In this document: positions 54,203 to 61,971 of the stretch, piece after piece
Numbering within the stretch: the stretch's first letter is position 1
Layout: the number at the start of each line of letters is the position of its first letter
NCBI RefSeq assembly: GCF_007751715.1
Contig: NZ_CP036292.1
Location: 3,720,001 to 3,784,000 of the forward strand
Direction: 5' to 3'
DNA from: Rosistilla oblonga
Lineage (GTDB): Bacteria > Planctomycetota > Planctomycetia > Pirellulales > Pirellulaceae
DNA length: 64,000 nucleotides
The notes under the pieces: model-generated
What the model was told of the DNA's origin: nothing
The model's input: the letters and a program-made list of their open reading frames with translations, nothing else
The model's database searches: none
Translations under genes and position numbers: made by a program

Positions 54203-56026
54203 ATGAACACCTCAGGTGCAAACATGAAAAAGATCGTTCGTTCACTACTGTTTCTGGTCCCGTTGGGAGCGATTGCCGCCGGAATCGTCTACGCCCAACG
54301 CCCCGGCGTGTTTGGCTTTGGACCAGGCGGTCCCGGCGGGCCTGGAGGCCCTAACCGCGAAGAGCGAAAGATTGTGAAGGACTACGATGTCGACGGCAAC
54401 GGTTGGCTTAACGCCGATGAACGCCAAGTCGCTCGCAAAGCGATCGCGTCGGATGCCACGATGGAAGGAGAGCGTCGAGGCCGTGGTGGTCCTGGCGGCC
54501 CCGGAGGCAGAGGTCGCGGTCCCGGTGGGCAATCCGAACCGGGAACCCCAGGCCCGAAGGTGGAGGTTGCCGACGTCGCCGTCTATCCCGACAAACCGCT
54601 CTACGATCCCAGCGTCCTGCGAACGGTCTTCCTGGAATTTGAAAACGACGAGTGGGAAACGGAGCTAGAAGAATTCCACGGCACCGATGTCGACGTTCCT
54701 GCGACGATGATCGTCGACGGAAAGACATACGAAGGTGTCGGCGTGCACTTTCGCGGTGCCTCTTCCTTCGGGCACGTTTCACGCGGTTCCAAGCGATCGT
54801 TTAACGTCTCATTGGATACGATAGACGAGGACCAGCGAATCGGCGGCTACAAGACGTTGAATTTGCTCAACTGTCACGGCGATCCCTCGATGATGAGTAG
54901 CGTTGTCTACTCGCAGATAGTTCGCAAATACATTCCGGCGCCCAAAGCCAACTTTGTCCACGTGGTCGTAAATGGGGAGAGCTGGGGGCTGTACAACAGC
55001 GTGCAACAGTTCGACAAGACGTTTCTGAAGGAGAACTACGACGGGTCGAAGGGGACCCGCTGGAAGGTTCCCGGCAACCCAGGCGCCGATGGCGGGTTGC
55101 GTTATCTGGGAGACGACTTGGCCGAGTACAAATCGCGGTTCGAGATGAAATCGAACGACGGCGAGAAGGAATGGCGGGCGTTGATCGAGTTGTGCAAGAC
55201 GCTGAACGAAACGCCGCCGGAACAATTGGTCGCCGCCCTCGAGCCGATCCTCGATATCGATGAGACGCTAAAATTCTTAGCTCTGGATGTGGTGCTCCTC
55301 AACGGCGACGGATACTGGACGCGCGCAAGCGACTACAACCTGTTCCGTTCCAAGGATGGGAAATTCCACATCATTCCACACGACATGAACGAAGGGTTCG
55401 GATTGGCGGGGCACGGCGGTCCGAGACCAGGGCGTGAAGGTCGCGACGGTCCCGGACGCGGACCAGGACGCGACGAGCAGTTCGGCCGCGGTGGACCTCC
55501 TGAATTTGGTCCCGGTCGTGACTTCGATCCCCGCCGCCGCGGTGGCCCCGAAGGTCGTGGTGGTCCGGACGGTCGCGGTGGATTTGGTGGTCCGGACGGC
55601 TCTGAAGGTTTTGGTGGCCCCGGAGGTCCCGGTGGCTTTGGCGGTCCTGGACGAGGCATGGGACGCGGACCTGGAGGACGTGGACCGCGCGGCGGTGGTG
55701 TCGACACCGATCCCTTGATCGGACTCGACAGCGATCGGATGCCACTGCGCAGCCGACTGCTAGCGGTCCCCGAACTGCGAACGCGTTACATGCAATACGT
55801 GCGTGAGATCGCCGCCGATTCGGTCGCTTGGGATCAACTGGGGCCGATGGTCGAAGAGTATCGAAATCTCATCGATCCGTTGGTCAAAGCCGACACGCGG
55901 AAGCTCTCTTCCTACGAAGCGTTCCAAAACGCAACGACCAGCGACGCTCCCAAAGCGGACCAACCGATGTCGCTGCGCAAGTTCGCCGAGGAGCGGTCGA
56001 AGTTCTTGCTTTCGTACGAACGTTGA
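54203..56026 (+). CDS. CotH kinase family protein, exported, Gly/Pro-rich
   Basis: 607 residues from ATG 54203; ATG 54224 gives a tidier signal peptide (MKKIVRSLLFLVPLGAIAAG). After the signal: Gly/Pro-rich FGPGGPGGPGGP, an EF-hand-like loop DYDVDGNGWLNADE, a second Gly/Arg-rich patch, then CotH (VFLEFENDEWETELEEFHGT, VGVHFRGASSFGHVSRGSKR, YKTLNLLNCHGDPSMMSSVV). A long Gly/Arg/Pro insert (about residues 410-500) interrupts the domain after HDMNEGFGLAG. CotH proteins are atypical secreted kinases in spore-formers. Here it forms an operon with VTC and DUF4956 genes, suggesting surface modification tied to polyphosphate. Confidence 0.9.
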   Translation: MNTSGANMKKIVRSLLFLVPLGAIAAGIVYAQRPGVFGFGPGGPGGPGGPNREERKIVKDYDVDGNGWLNADERQVARKAIASDATMEGERRGRGGPGGPGGRGRGPGGQSEPGTPGPKVEVADVAVYPDKPLYDPSVLRTVFLEFENDEWETELEEFHGTDVDVPATMIVDGKTYEGVGVHFRGASSFGHVSRGSKRSFNVSLDTIDEDQRIGGYKTLNLLNCHGDPSMMSSVVYSQIVRKYIPAPKANFVHVVVNGESWGLYNSVQQFDKTFLKENYDGSKGTRWKVPGNPGADGGLRYLGDDLAEYKSRFEMKSNDGEKEWRALIELCKTLNETPPEQLVAALEPILDIDETLKFLALDVVLLNGDGYWTRASDYNLFRSKDGKFHIIPHDMNEGFGLAGHGGPRPGREGRDGPGRGPGRDEQFGRGGPPEFGPGRDFDPRRRGGPEGRGGPDGRGGFGGPDGSEGFGGPGGPGGFGGPGRGMGRGPGGRGPRGGGVDTDPLIGLDSDRMPLRSRLLAVPELRTRYMQYVREIAADSVAWDQLGPMVEEYRNLIDPLVKADTRKLSSYEAFQNATTSDAPKADQPMSLRKFAEERSKFLLSYER

Positions 56027-56136
56027 TTCTGCAGAACCGATCGTGAAGTCGCTCTGAATCGAGAGCGACTTCATGTTCTTTCCATCGCAACGCAACGAAC
56101 ATTTCCGTTACCGGTTACGGTAATTGATGCAGGCCT

Positions 56137-56859
56137 TCACGCGTCAGGAGCGACAAAATCATGCCACTCCATTCCATCGGGCAGCGACGGCGAGGGAGCG
56201 AATTCCAGATGCAAAATCCGTCGATTGCGCCGTGTGCCCGGCGTGGAGGCACCGCTGCTGTGGCTGATCAACGGCCGCATCGCCAACACGTCTCCCGCGG
56301 CGGCGTGGATGTCGACCGCGGTTTCGAGCGACTCGCCGGTTGGGTCGCTCGATCGATGCGAGCCGGGGATGACGCGTAGCGGTCCATTTTCGGCGGTTAC
56401 TTCGTCTAGATGAATCCGTAGCGTCAACAGCTGTTTCAGAACTTCATCGCACGCGATCACATGAGGCACACCCGCCTTGACTGTCGGCCGCGAGAAGGAT
56501 GCCGAAGTGATCGCGTTATCTTTGACAGCGATCGACATATCCTTGTGCCATGCCAGCCCCCAAGTTCGATCGGGCGGTTTGTCGAAGAACAACGCGCGGA
56601 CGAGACCGAAGTCAGCTCCCAGTTGCTGGCGTAGAAACGACAGCAACACTTCGCATTGCCAAACGGTTGTCACGTACGGAATCGAATCGATCAAATTTCG
56701 CGCCGCGTAGACATGTCCGCGACTGGAGCGGGCTCGCACACTCTTCGTTTCGCCCTCAAACGCTGTCCCGCAGACGGCCAGTAAACGCGCGATCGACGCG
56801 TGGCAAACCGCCTGACGCAACATGCAAAGTCCGTCCCGCCGCAGATCCCATTCATCCAT
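56137..56859 (-). CDS. Phytanoyl-CoA dioxygenase (PhyH) family oxygenase
   Basis: 240 residues from ATG 56859. Double-stranded beta-helix Fe(II)/2-oxoglutarate oxygenase: metal triad H105 and D107 (AWHKDMS) and H200 (LISHSSGAS), and an Arg pair near 210 for 2-oxoglutarate. The sequence RIHLDEVTAENGPLRVIPGS is the typical PhyH/ectoine-hydroxylase core. The start overlaps the stop of the DUF4345 gene by 8 nt, so they are one transcript. Substrate unknown. Confidence 0.86.
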   Translation of the reverse strand: MDEWDLRRDGLCMLRQAVCHASIARLLAVCGTAFEGETKSVRARSSRGHVYAARNLIDSIPYVTTVWQCEVLLSFLRQQLGADFGLVRALFFDKPPDRTWGLAWHKDMSIAVKDNAITSASFSRPTVKAGVPHVIACDEVLKQLLTLRIHLDEVTAENGPLRVIPGSHRSSDPTGESLETAVDIHAAAGDVLAMRPLISHSSGASTPGTRRNRRILHLEFAPSPSLPDGMEWHDFVAPDA

Positions 56860-57247
56860 CGACGCTTCCTCGCGAAACCACCGCACATCCAATAAAACAA
56901 AGAACCGCCGCGATCGCTTCCATAACGGCAACCCCCGCGTGCAAGCCGAAGTATCCATCTGCGATCATGCCAACGCAGCGCCCGGTTGCCGATCCGGCAA
57001 GCGGCAAGCCACCGATCAACAGCGCAGCAAACAAATCGCCGCGGCGCCACAGCAAAAACATTGCCGCGCCGATGCCGAACTCGATCCCGCCGTAGAAAGC
57101 TCGTATTTCGGTCGCCATCTGCGGCGTTCGCTCTGTGATTCCAAAGCCTTCTAGCAACGCGTTGGGCATCACGGTCAACCAAATCGCGAAGCCCACGAAG
57201 GCAGCAGCTGTGATCAGAATCACGACGGTTGGAAAACGATTGGACAT
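56852..57247 (-). CDS. DUF4345 small membrane protein
   Basis: 131 residues from ATG 57247 (MSNRFPTVVI); ATG 57268 is possible. Four predicted membrane helices. The signature MATEIRAFYGGIEFGIGAAM is the DUF4345 core. Typical length for the family is 120-140. Function unknown. It overlaps the PhyH gene downstream and is near the phosphatase gene upstream (stop at 57291). Confidence 0.86.
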   Translation of the reverse strand: MSNRFPTVVILITAAAFVGFAIWLTVMPNALLEGFGITERTPQMATEIRAFYGGIEFGIGAAMFLLWRRGDLFAALLIGGLPLAGSATGRCVGMIADGYFGLHAGVAVMEAIAAVLCFIGCAVVSRGSVDG

Positions 57248-57290
57248 TGGCTGCGGTCCGTGAGGCATTGTTAGAGAATCAATTGAATAA

Positions 57291-57878
57291 TCATCGCTTC
57301 GTCCGCCGATCGCGGACTCCCCCGGTCCATGATAAGACAAACGCTTCTTGGCTGGCATTTTCAGGAGCTTTCCAGCTTGCCCGCTGGACGTCGGCTTGGC
57401 GAAGTCGGGTCAACAGATCGAGAACGTTGGCGGATGTCGCAAGCCCGTGACGCAGCAGCCAACAACAGACAGTTGTTCCGGTTCGTCCCATTCCACCAAA
57501 ACAATGAACGTAGACGGGGCGATCGGCCGCGAGCGATAAGTCGATAGCATCGAGGATCGAACGCATCCGGTCGACCGTTGTGGTGCCGCCATCGGGGATC
57601 GGAAATCGCAAATGAGCAAATTCACCGCCCGCGAGCTCTCGCAGTCCGTTATCGTACCGGACAAACGGTTTGCCGAAATTATTCGTTTCCCCTTCCTCCT
57701 GAAGATTGATGAAGGTTCGCATGCCAGCATCGAACAGCGACTGAAGCCGCTGCTGATGTTCCTCGGGATCGGGACGCCCCGGATAAGCCCCGGCGAGCAG
57801 GGCACCTTCCAACACCCAATATGTCCGCGAACAAGGTGTTGGTTTGACCGGCTTTTCGAATACCGAAGGAATCTTCAT
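57291..57878 (-). CDS. Dual-specificity / tyrosine phosphatase-like protein
   Basis: 195 residues from ATG 57878 (MKIPSVFEKP); a TTG at 57905 is less likely. P-loop HCFGGMGRTGT gives C126 and R132, with candidate general acid D96 in PIPDGG. The fold matches DSP/PTP-like cysteine phosphatases. No signal peptide, so cytoplasmic. It may counter kinases, but no partner is adjacent. Same strand as DUF4345 and PhyH genes, 43 nt before the DUF4345 start. Confidence 0.9.
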   Translation of the reverse strand: MKIPSVFEKPVKPTPCSRTYWVLEGALLAGAYPGRPDPEEHQQRLQSLFDAGMRTFINLQEEGETNNFGKPFVRYDNGLRELAGGEFAHLRFPIPDGGTTTVDRMRSILDAIDLSLAADRPVYVHCFGGMGRTGTTVCCWLLRHGLATSANVLDLLTRLRQADVQRASWKAPENASQEAFVLSWTGGVRDRRTKR

Positions 57879-58167
57879 GCGGGCGACTTCAAAACAAAAG
57901 TTCAAGCGATAATACTCATGAGCCGCACATTATACGGCCTGGAGATATGCAGCTGACCGAGGCCCGTCCACCGACCAGCGAAAATGCCGGTTTCATGTTG
58001 AGTCAGCAGCCGAAACACTAATTCGCCGAAGCACAAACACTCATTTTCCCAACCGCCCCAAAAAACAGAGTTCCATCGATCGTTGGAGACCGTGTCGACT
58101 GAACCAACAAAAAGCGTAACAACGCCGATACCTTCCTCCTCCACCAGCTGAGCTCACCAACGCACCA

Positions 58168-58707
58168 ATGAATACATGGATCGCACTCTTTCGCGGTATC
58201 AATGTCGGTGGCAACAACATCTTGCCGATGGCGAAGCTGAAGTCGGACCTCGAGTCGCTGCAGCTGAAGAACGTCCGCACCTATATTCAAAGCGGAAACG
58301 TCGTCTTCGATTCTACGGCCCGGACGGCTGCTCCATTAGCCGCGAAGATCGCCCGCACGATCGAACAACAGCATGGCTTTCGTCCGCAGTTGTTATTGAT
58401 TAAGCCAGACGAACTGCGGCAAGCCATTGCATCAAATCCATTCCCCGAGGCGATCTCGGATCCGAAGTCGCTCCATTTCCTCTTCCTTGCCGCCCCGCCC
58501 TCGGCCCCCGATACCAAATCGCTCGAAAACGCAAAATCGACCAGCGAACGGTATCAAATCACCGATAGCGTCTTTTTCCTGCACGCTCCCGACGGAATCG
58601 GCCGTTCCAAGCTCGCCGCCAACGCCGAAAAACACCTTGGCGTCGTGACGACGGCACGCAACTACCGGACCGTCGAAAAGCTATCAACGATGGTTTCCGT
58701 CGCCTGA
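58168..58707 (+). CDS. DUF1697 domain-containing protein
   Basis: 179 residues. The N-terminal WIALFRGINVGGNNILPMAK and YIQSGNVVFDS are exact-type DUF1697 motifs; the C-terminal LSTMVSV fits the end of the family. Small cytosolic protein of unknown function, widespread in soil and marine bacteria. No operon partner is close; the methionine aminopeptidase gene begins 122 nt downstream. Confidence 0.93.
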   Translation: MNTWIALFRGINVGGNNILPMAKLKSDLESLQLKNVRTYIQSGNVVFDSTARTAAPLAAKIARTIEQQHGFRPQLLLIKPDELRQAIASNPFPEAISDPKSLHFLFLAAPPSAPDTKSLENAKSTSERYQITDSVFFLHAPDGIGRSKLAANAEKHLGVVTTARNYRTVEKLSTMVSVA

Positions 58708-58829
58708 AGCCATGAATCGCCTCGAATGCATAGCCGCAGCGACCCCGGGCGTTTTAATCTATATTCCCCTCATCGCGGCCGCTTGGCTGGGGATAGGGAT
58801 CCATTGCCTGACAGAGTGAAGGAAGTTTG

Positions 58830-59582
58830 ATGACAGTAGAAAACGAACAGGATGTCGCTGGGATCTTAAAGACCGGCCGCGTTGTCGCTGAAGTCCGGGA
58901 CGCCATGCTCGGCGCCGTGGAGCCGGGAATGACGACGGCGGAACTGGATGACTTTGGAGCCGAAATGTTGGATCGCTTCGGAGCGAAATCGGCACCACGC
59001 GTAGTTTACGACTTTCCAGGTGCTACCTGCATCAGCATCAATGAAGAGACCGCGCATGGGATTCCGGGCCCCCGCGTGATCCAGCCTGGCGACATCGTGA
59101 ATGTCGATGTCTCCGCGGAACTCGACGGCTACTTTGCCGATACCGCCGGTACGATCGTTGTTCCACCGATCGCCAAACGCAAGTCACGATTGTGCGACGC
59201 GACGGGAGAGGCCTTGCATCGCGCGATCGCCGAAGCTCGAGCCGGGACGTCGATCAATCGGATCGGAAATGCAATTCAGAAAACGGCCAAGTTACACGGA
59301 TTCAAGGTCATTAAAAATCTCGCCGGCCATGGTATCGGACGCAGCCTCCACGAAGAGCCCGACGGGATCGTCAGCTATTATGATCATCGAGATACCCGCA
59401 AGCTAACAGCTGGTCAAGTCATTGCCATCGAGCCGTTTCTTTCGACCCACAGCAGCTTTGTCTCCGAAGCCCAAGACGGCTGGACTCTCGTCGGACATCC
59501 CCAAAACCTCTCCGCGCAATTTGAGCATACGATCATTGTTACTCGTGGTGCTCCCATCATTGCGACGCTTTCTCAGTCGTAA
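58830..59582 (+). CDS. map: Type I methionine aminopeptidase
   Basis: 250 residues from ATG 58830, preceded by GAAGGAAG at 7 nt. Pita-bread fold with metal ligands D93 (NVDVSAEL), D104 (FADTAG), H167 (GHGIGRSLHEEP), E201 (AIEPFLS) and E232 (QFEHTIIV), plus substrate H76 (TAHGIPG). Removes the initiator Met from new proteins. It lacks the N-terminal SH3-binding extension and is not in the usual ribosomal-protein operon, so it may be a second copy. Confidence 0.94.
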   Translation: MTVENEQDVAGILKTGRVVAEVRDAMLGAVEPGMTTAELDDFGAEMLDRFGAKSAPRVVYDFPGATCISINEETAHGIPGPRVIQPGDIVNVDVSAELDGYFADTAGTIVVPPIAKRKSRLCDATGEALHRAIAEARAGTSINRIGNAIQKTAKLHGFKVIKNLAGHGIGRSLHEEPDGIVSYYDHRDTRKLTAGQVIAIEPFLSTHSSFVSEAQDGWTLVGHPQNLSAQFEHTIIVTRGAPIIATLSQS

Positions 59583-59661
59583 ACCGATCATCACTAACAA
59601 CGTCTGGACGCTTGGCGTTAGCTCGCTCGCCCGGGCGTCGCCCCTTTGCAATCGCAAACCA

Positions 59662-60240
59662 ATGCCTGAACCCGATCCACAAAGAATCCGATCCTTCGAA
59701 ACGCCAGCTGCGTACGGCGCATGGTTGCAGGCGAACCATGATTCAGAACCCGAACTGTGGTTGAAGCTTTTTAAAAAAGCGACCGGCATACCGTCGATCG
59801 ACTGGACCGAAGCCGTGATCGAATCGCTCTGTTGGGGCTGGATCGACGGCATCAAAAAGTCGCTCGACGACAAGGCATACCTGCAACGCGTGACGCCTCG
59901 CCGTCCGCGCAGCCATTGGTCGAAGCGGAACTGCGAACATGTCGAACGTTTGATCGCCGAGGGGCGGATGCAAGAACCGGGCTTAGCACACGTCCACGCC
60001 GCGCAAGCCGATGGTCGTTGGGAAGCTGCCTACGCCCCGGCCAGCGAGATGGTGATGCACGACGACTTCTTGGCGGCTCTCCGCGGCAACCCCAAAGCGA
60101 ACCAAGCGTTCGAGAAACTCAGCAAGTCCAGCCTCTATCTGATCGGCTTCCACTTGCAAACCGCCAAGCGGCCTGAGACGGTGCAAAAACGGATCGCCAA
60201 ATATGTCGGGATGCTAGAAGAGGGCAAACCGATTCGATAA
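59662..60240 (+). CDS. YdeI/OmpD-associated family protein
   Basis: 192 residues from ATG 59662; the open frame extends upstream over the map gene without being coding. Typical features: WLKLFKKATGIPSIDWTEAV, ALCWGWIDGIKK-type sequence (SLCWGWIDGIKKSLDDKAYL), RVTPRRPRSHWSKRN and the C-terminal LIGFHLQTAKRPETVQKRI. The family is annotated as bacteriocin-protection or OmpD-associated; the biochemical role is unknown. Soluble, no signal peptide. Confidence 0.92.
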   Translation: MPEPDPQRIRSFETPAAYGAWLQANHDSEPELWLKLFKKATGIPSIDWTEAVIESLCWGWIDGIKKSLDDKAYLQRVTPRRPRSHWSKRNCEHVERLIAEGRMQEPGLAHVHAAQADGRWEAAYAPASEMVMHDDFLAALRGNPKANQAFEKLSKSSLYLIGFHLQTAKRPETVQKRIAKYVGMLEEGKPIR

Positions 60241-60242
60241 CG

Positions 60243-60306
60243 CAATTCGTTTCACCACGTCGGCAACGCCCCCGCGCGTCCCAACACGCCGCCTGCGGTT
60301 AAACGA
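60243..60306. repeat. Degenerate palindromic repeat related to the tandem array
   Basis: CAATTCGTTTCACCACGTCG then GCAACGCCCCCGCGCGTCCC matches the right arm of the 7371 units, and CTGCGGTTAAACGAAT at its end matches the left arm inverted. More diverged than the copy at 60441. Confidence 0.75.
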
Positions 60307-60326
60307 ATTTTATTGGAAGCAATACC

Positions 60327-60391
60327 AGCACGAAGCGCAAGCGAGTGATTCGGTTCGCCGGTCGCGAATTCACTAGCTTGCGCTTCGTGCT
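60327..60391. repeat. 22-bp inverted repeat (AGCACGAAGCGCAAGC family)
   Basis: Arms 60327-60348 and 60370-60391 are complementary with one mismatch and a 21-nt loop. No second copy of this family was noticed in the window. Confidence 0.85.
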
Positions 60392-60404
60392 AGTAAAACC
60401 GACA

Positions 60405-60524
60405 GCACTTTCGCGGAGCGAAAGGCGACCAAACGACAACGCGCGGCCCGATGGGCACGCGGTTAAACTAGCATTGAAGCAGACGCACACCAATCGTTTA
60501 ACCGCGTGGGCAACGCCCCGCGCG
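60405..60524. repeat. Half copy of the CTTTCGCGGAGCG repeat joined to a copy of the tandem-array palindrome
   Basis: 60405-60432 is one arm of the 13839-13911 inverted repeat. Eight bases later, 60441-60469 (GCGCGGCCCGATGGGCACGC then GGTTAAAC) and 60496-60524 (GTTTAACCGCGTGGGCAACG then CCCCGCGCG) form a full palindromic unit of the 7371 family as a single copy. Confidence 0.88.
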
Positions 60525-60659
60525 TCCCGCCAATCCACCACGCCGTGCTCGAACCAACGCCTCCTCTGGGCGATGACTTCTTGTAGGATGCGTGTTTGTC
60601 AAAGCCGCAGTCCGATATGACGCGTGTTCCAAACGACAACCCTCCGCGAAAGGAGATCG

Positions 60660-61151
60660 ATGCACACCAACGTACAAGTCGCCCGGGAATTTGCCCTGCG
60701 GGCACATGGCAGTCAGCAATATGGCGAGCATCCCTATGTGTACCATCTGGATGCGGTCGCTGCGTTGCTCGAGCCATTTGGTGAGCGAGCGCAAGTGGCT
60801 GCCTACCTGCACGATACCGTTGAAGATACGGCGACGACGATTGAAGAAATCGAAGCAAGCTTCGGCCAGGCGATGGCGGAAACGGTTGCGATCCTGACCG
60901 ACGAGGAAGGCGAAATGCGGAGCGTGCGTAAAGCGAAGACCAACGCAAAACTTGCTGCCACAACCAACACGTTGGCGTTGACGGTCAAAGCGGCCGACCG
61001 ACTTGCCAACCTGCAGGAAGGACAACGCGACGCCGCAGGCAAATTGGAAATGTACCGTCGAGAACACACGGCCTTCCGCAAGGCCGCCTACCGCGACGGG
61101 CTGTGTGAGGATCTGTGGCAACGGATTGATGCGATCATTGCTGGCGAGTAA
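60660..61151 (+). CDS. HD-domain hydrolase (RelA/SpoT- or MESH1-like)
   Basis: 163 residues from ATG 60660 with AAAGGAG 5 nt upstream. Metal ligands H29 (YHLDAV), HD at 51-52 (YLHDTVED) and D113 (KAADRLANL) follow the RelA/SpoT hydrolase pattern (H..HD..D). Short single-domain enzymes of this type are candidate (p)ppGpp or nucleotide pyrophosphohydrolases. There is no synthetase domain. Substrate is inference. A divergent regulator is not adjacent; the TetR gene converges. Confidence 0.87.
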   Translation: MHTNVQVAREFALRAHGSQQYGEHPYVYHLDAVAALLEPFGERAQVAAYLHDTVEDTATTIEEIEASFGQAMAETVAILTDEEGEMRSVRKAKTNAKLAATTNTLALTVKAADRLANLQEGQRDAAGKLEMYRREHTAFRKAAYRDGLCEDLWQRIDAIIAGE

Positions 61152-61175
61152 CCGTCGCCAGCGGGCACCGGCCCA

Positions 61176-61757
61176 CTAAGCCACCAATCGCATCGCTTGG
61201 TCGGCAACTTGCTGGAGTGCCGGTTTATCAAAACTGCCGCGGGCCATGACACGCATGCCGACCAAAAGGGCGAAGAGCGTTCGGGCGGTCGGTTCGGGAT
61301 CGACCGATTTTGGGATCTGCTTTCGCTGCTGCCCTAGTTTTATCTGTTGCTCGAAGAATTCAGTGAACTCGCGCAGCGAGGTGCCGACGATTTTCTGAGC
61401 GGCCGCGTCGTGGTCACCAAGCGTAAGCGACGTGTTGATAAGAAAGCAGCCCTTCTTCTTCGGATCGGACAGCGACTGCTTGACGATCGCATCGAACAGG
61501 AACTTAAACGCTTTCAACGGATCATCCATCCGTTCCAATTTCTGGATCAGCGTTCGACGTTGTTCTGTGTCGTATTTCAACAGTGAACGGACGAAGAGTT
61601 CCTGTTTGCCGGAAAAGGCATTGTAGAGGCTGCCGCGTTGGATACCTGTCGCCGTTGTCAGATCGGTGATCGAAGTCGATGCATAGCCTTTTTCCCAAAA
61701 GACATGCATCGCTTTGTCGAGCACTTCCGCTTCGTCGAATGATTTTTCCCAAGGCAT
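61176..61757 (-). CDS. TetR/AcrR family transcriptional regulator
   Basis: 193 residues. N-terminal HTH: VLDKAMHVFWEKGYASTSIT then DLTTATGIQRGSLYNAFSGK (about residues 11-50), followed by KQELFVRSLLKYDTE. The C-terminal ligand domain includes KKGCFLINTSLTLG, typical of the TetR_C_16/YxaF-like group with a conserved Cys, often sensing electrophiles or quinones. Divergent from the cytochrome gene at 61972 with 214 nt between. Target genes are unknown. Confidence 0.92.
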   Translation of the reverse strand: MPWEKSFDEAEVLDKAMHVFWEKGYASTSITDLTTATGIQRGSLYNAFSGKQELFVRSLLKYDTEQRRTLIQKLERMDDPLKAFKFLFDAIVKQSLSDPKKKGCFLINTSLTLGDHDAAAQKIVGTSLREFTEFFEQQIKLGQQRKQIPKSVDPEPTARTLFALLVGMRVMARGSFDKPALQQVADQAMRLVA

Positions 61758-61971
61758 GGCCCACCTCCCGATTCTTACCAGCGATCACTACTCAAATGTA
61801 CATTGTCTGGACCTATCGGTCAAATCAAAGCGCGGACGTGCGTTGGTCGGATTTCACAGCGGAATTGCCGACAGCGGAGCGTGCATGCCCCACGGGGACA
61901 GGATAAAATCAAACACGACGCCCTTGCGATTGGATCCCCCTTCCGCCCCCGCCTCTCCTGCGACAGTCTCC

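Larger units (their letters stand above)
60241..60659. other. Repeat-filled intergenic region
   Basis: 419 nt between two plus-strand genes. Nearly all of it is made of three kinds of palindromic repeat joined end to end, described below. The last 60 nt, ending in AAAGGAG at 60649-60655, lead the HD-domain gene. Confidence 0.7.

Noticed and set aside
55333-55707. Antisense proline-rich open frame in the CotH gene
   Set aside because: It is the mirror of Gly/Arg-rich repeats of CotH; such PPGP peptides arise automatically from the complementary strand.
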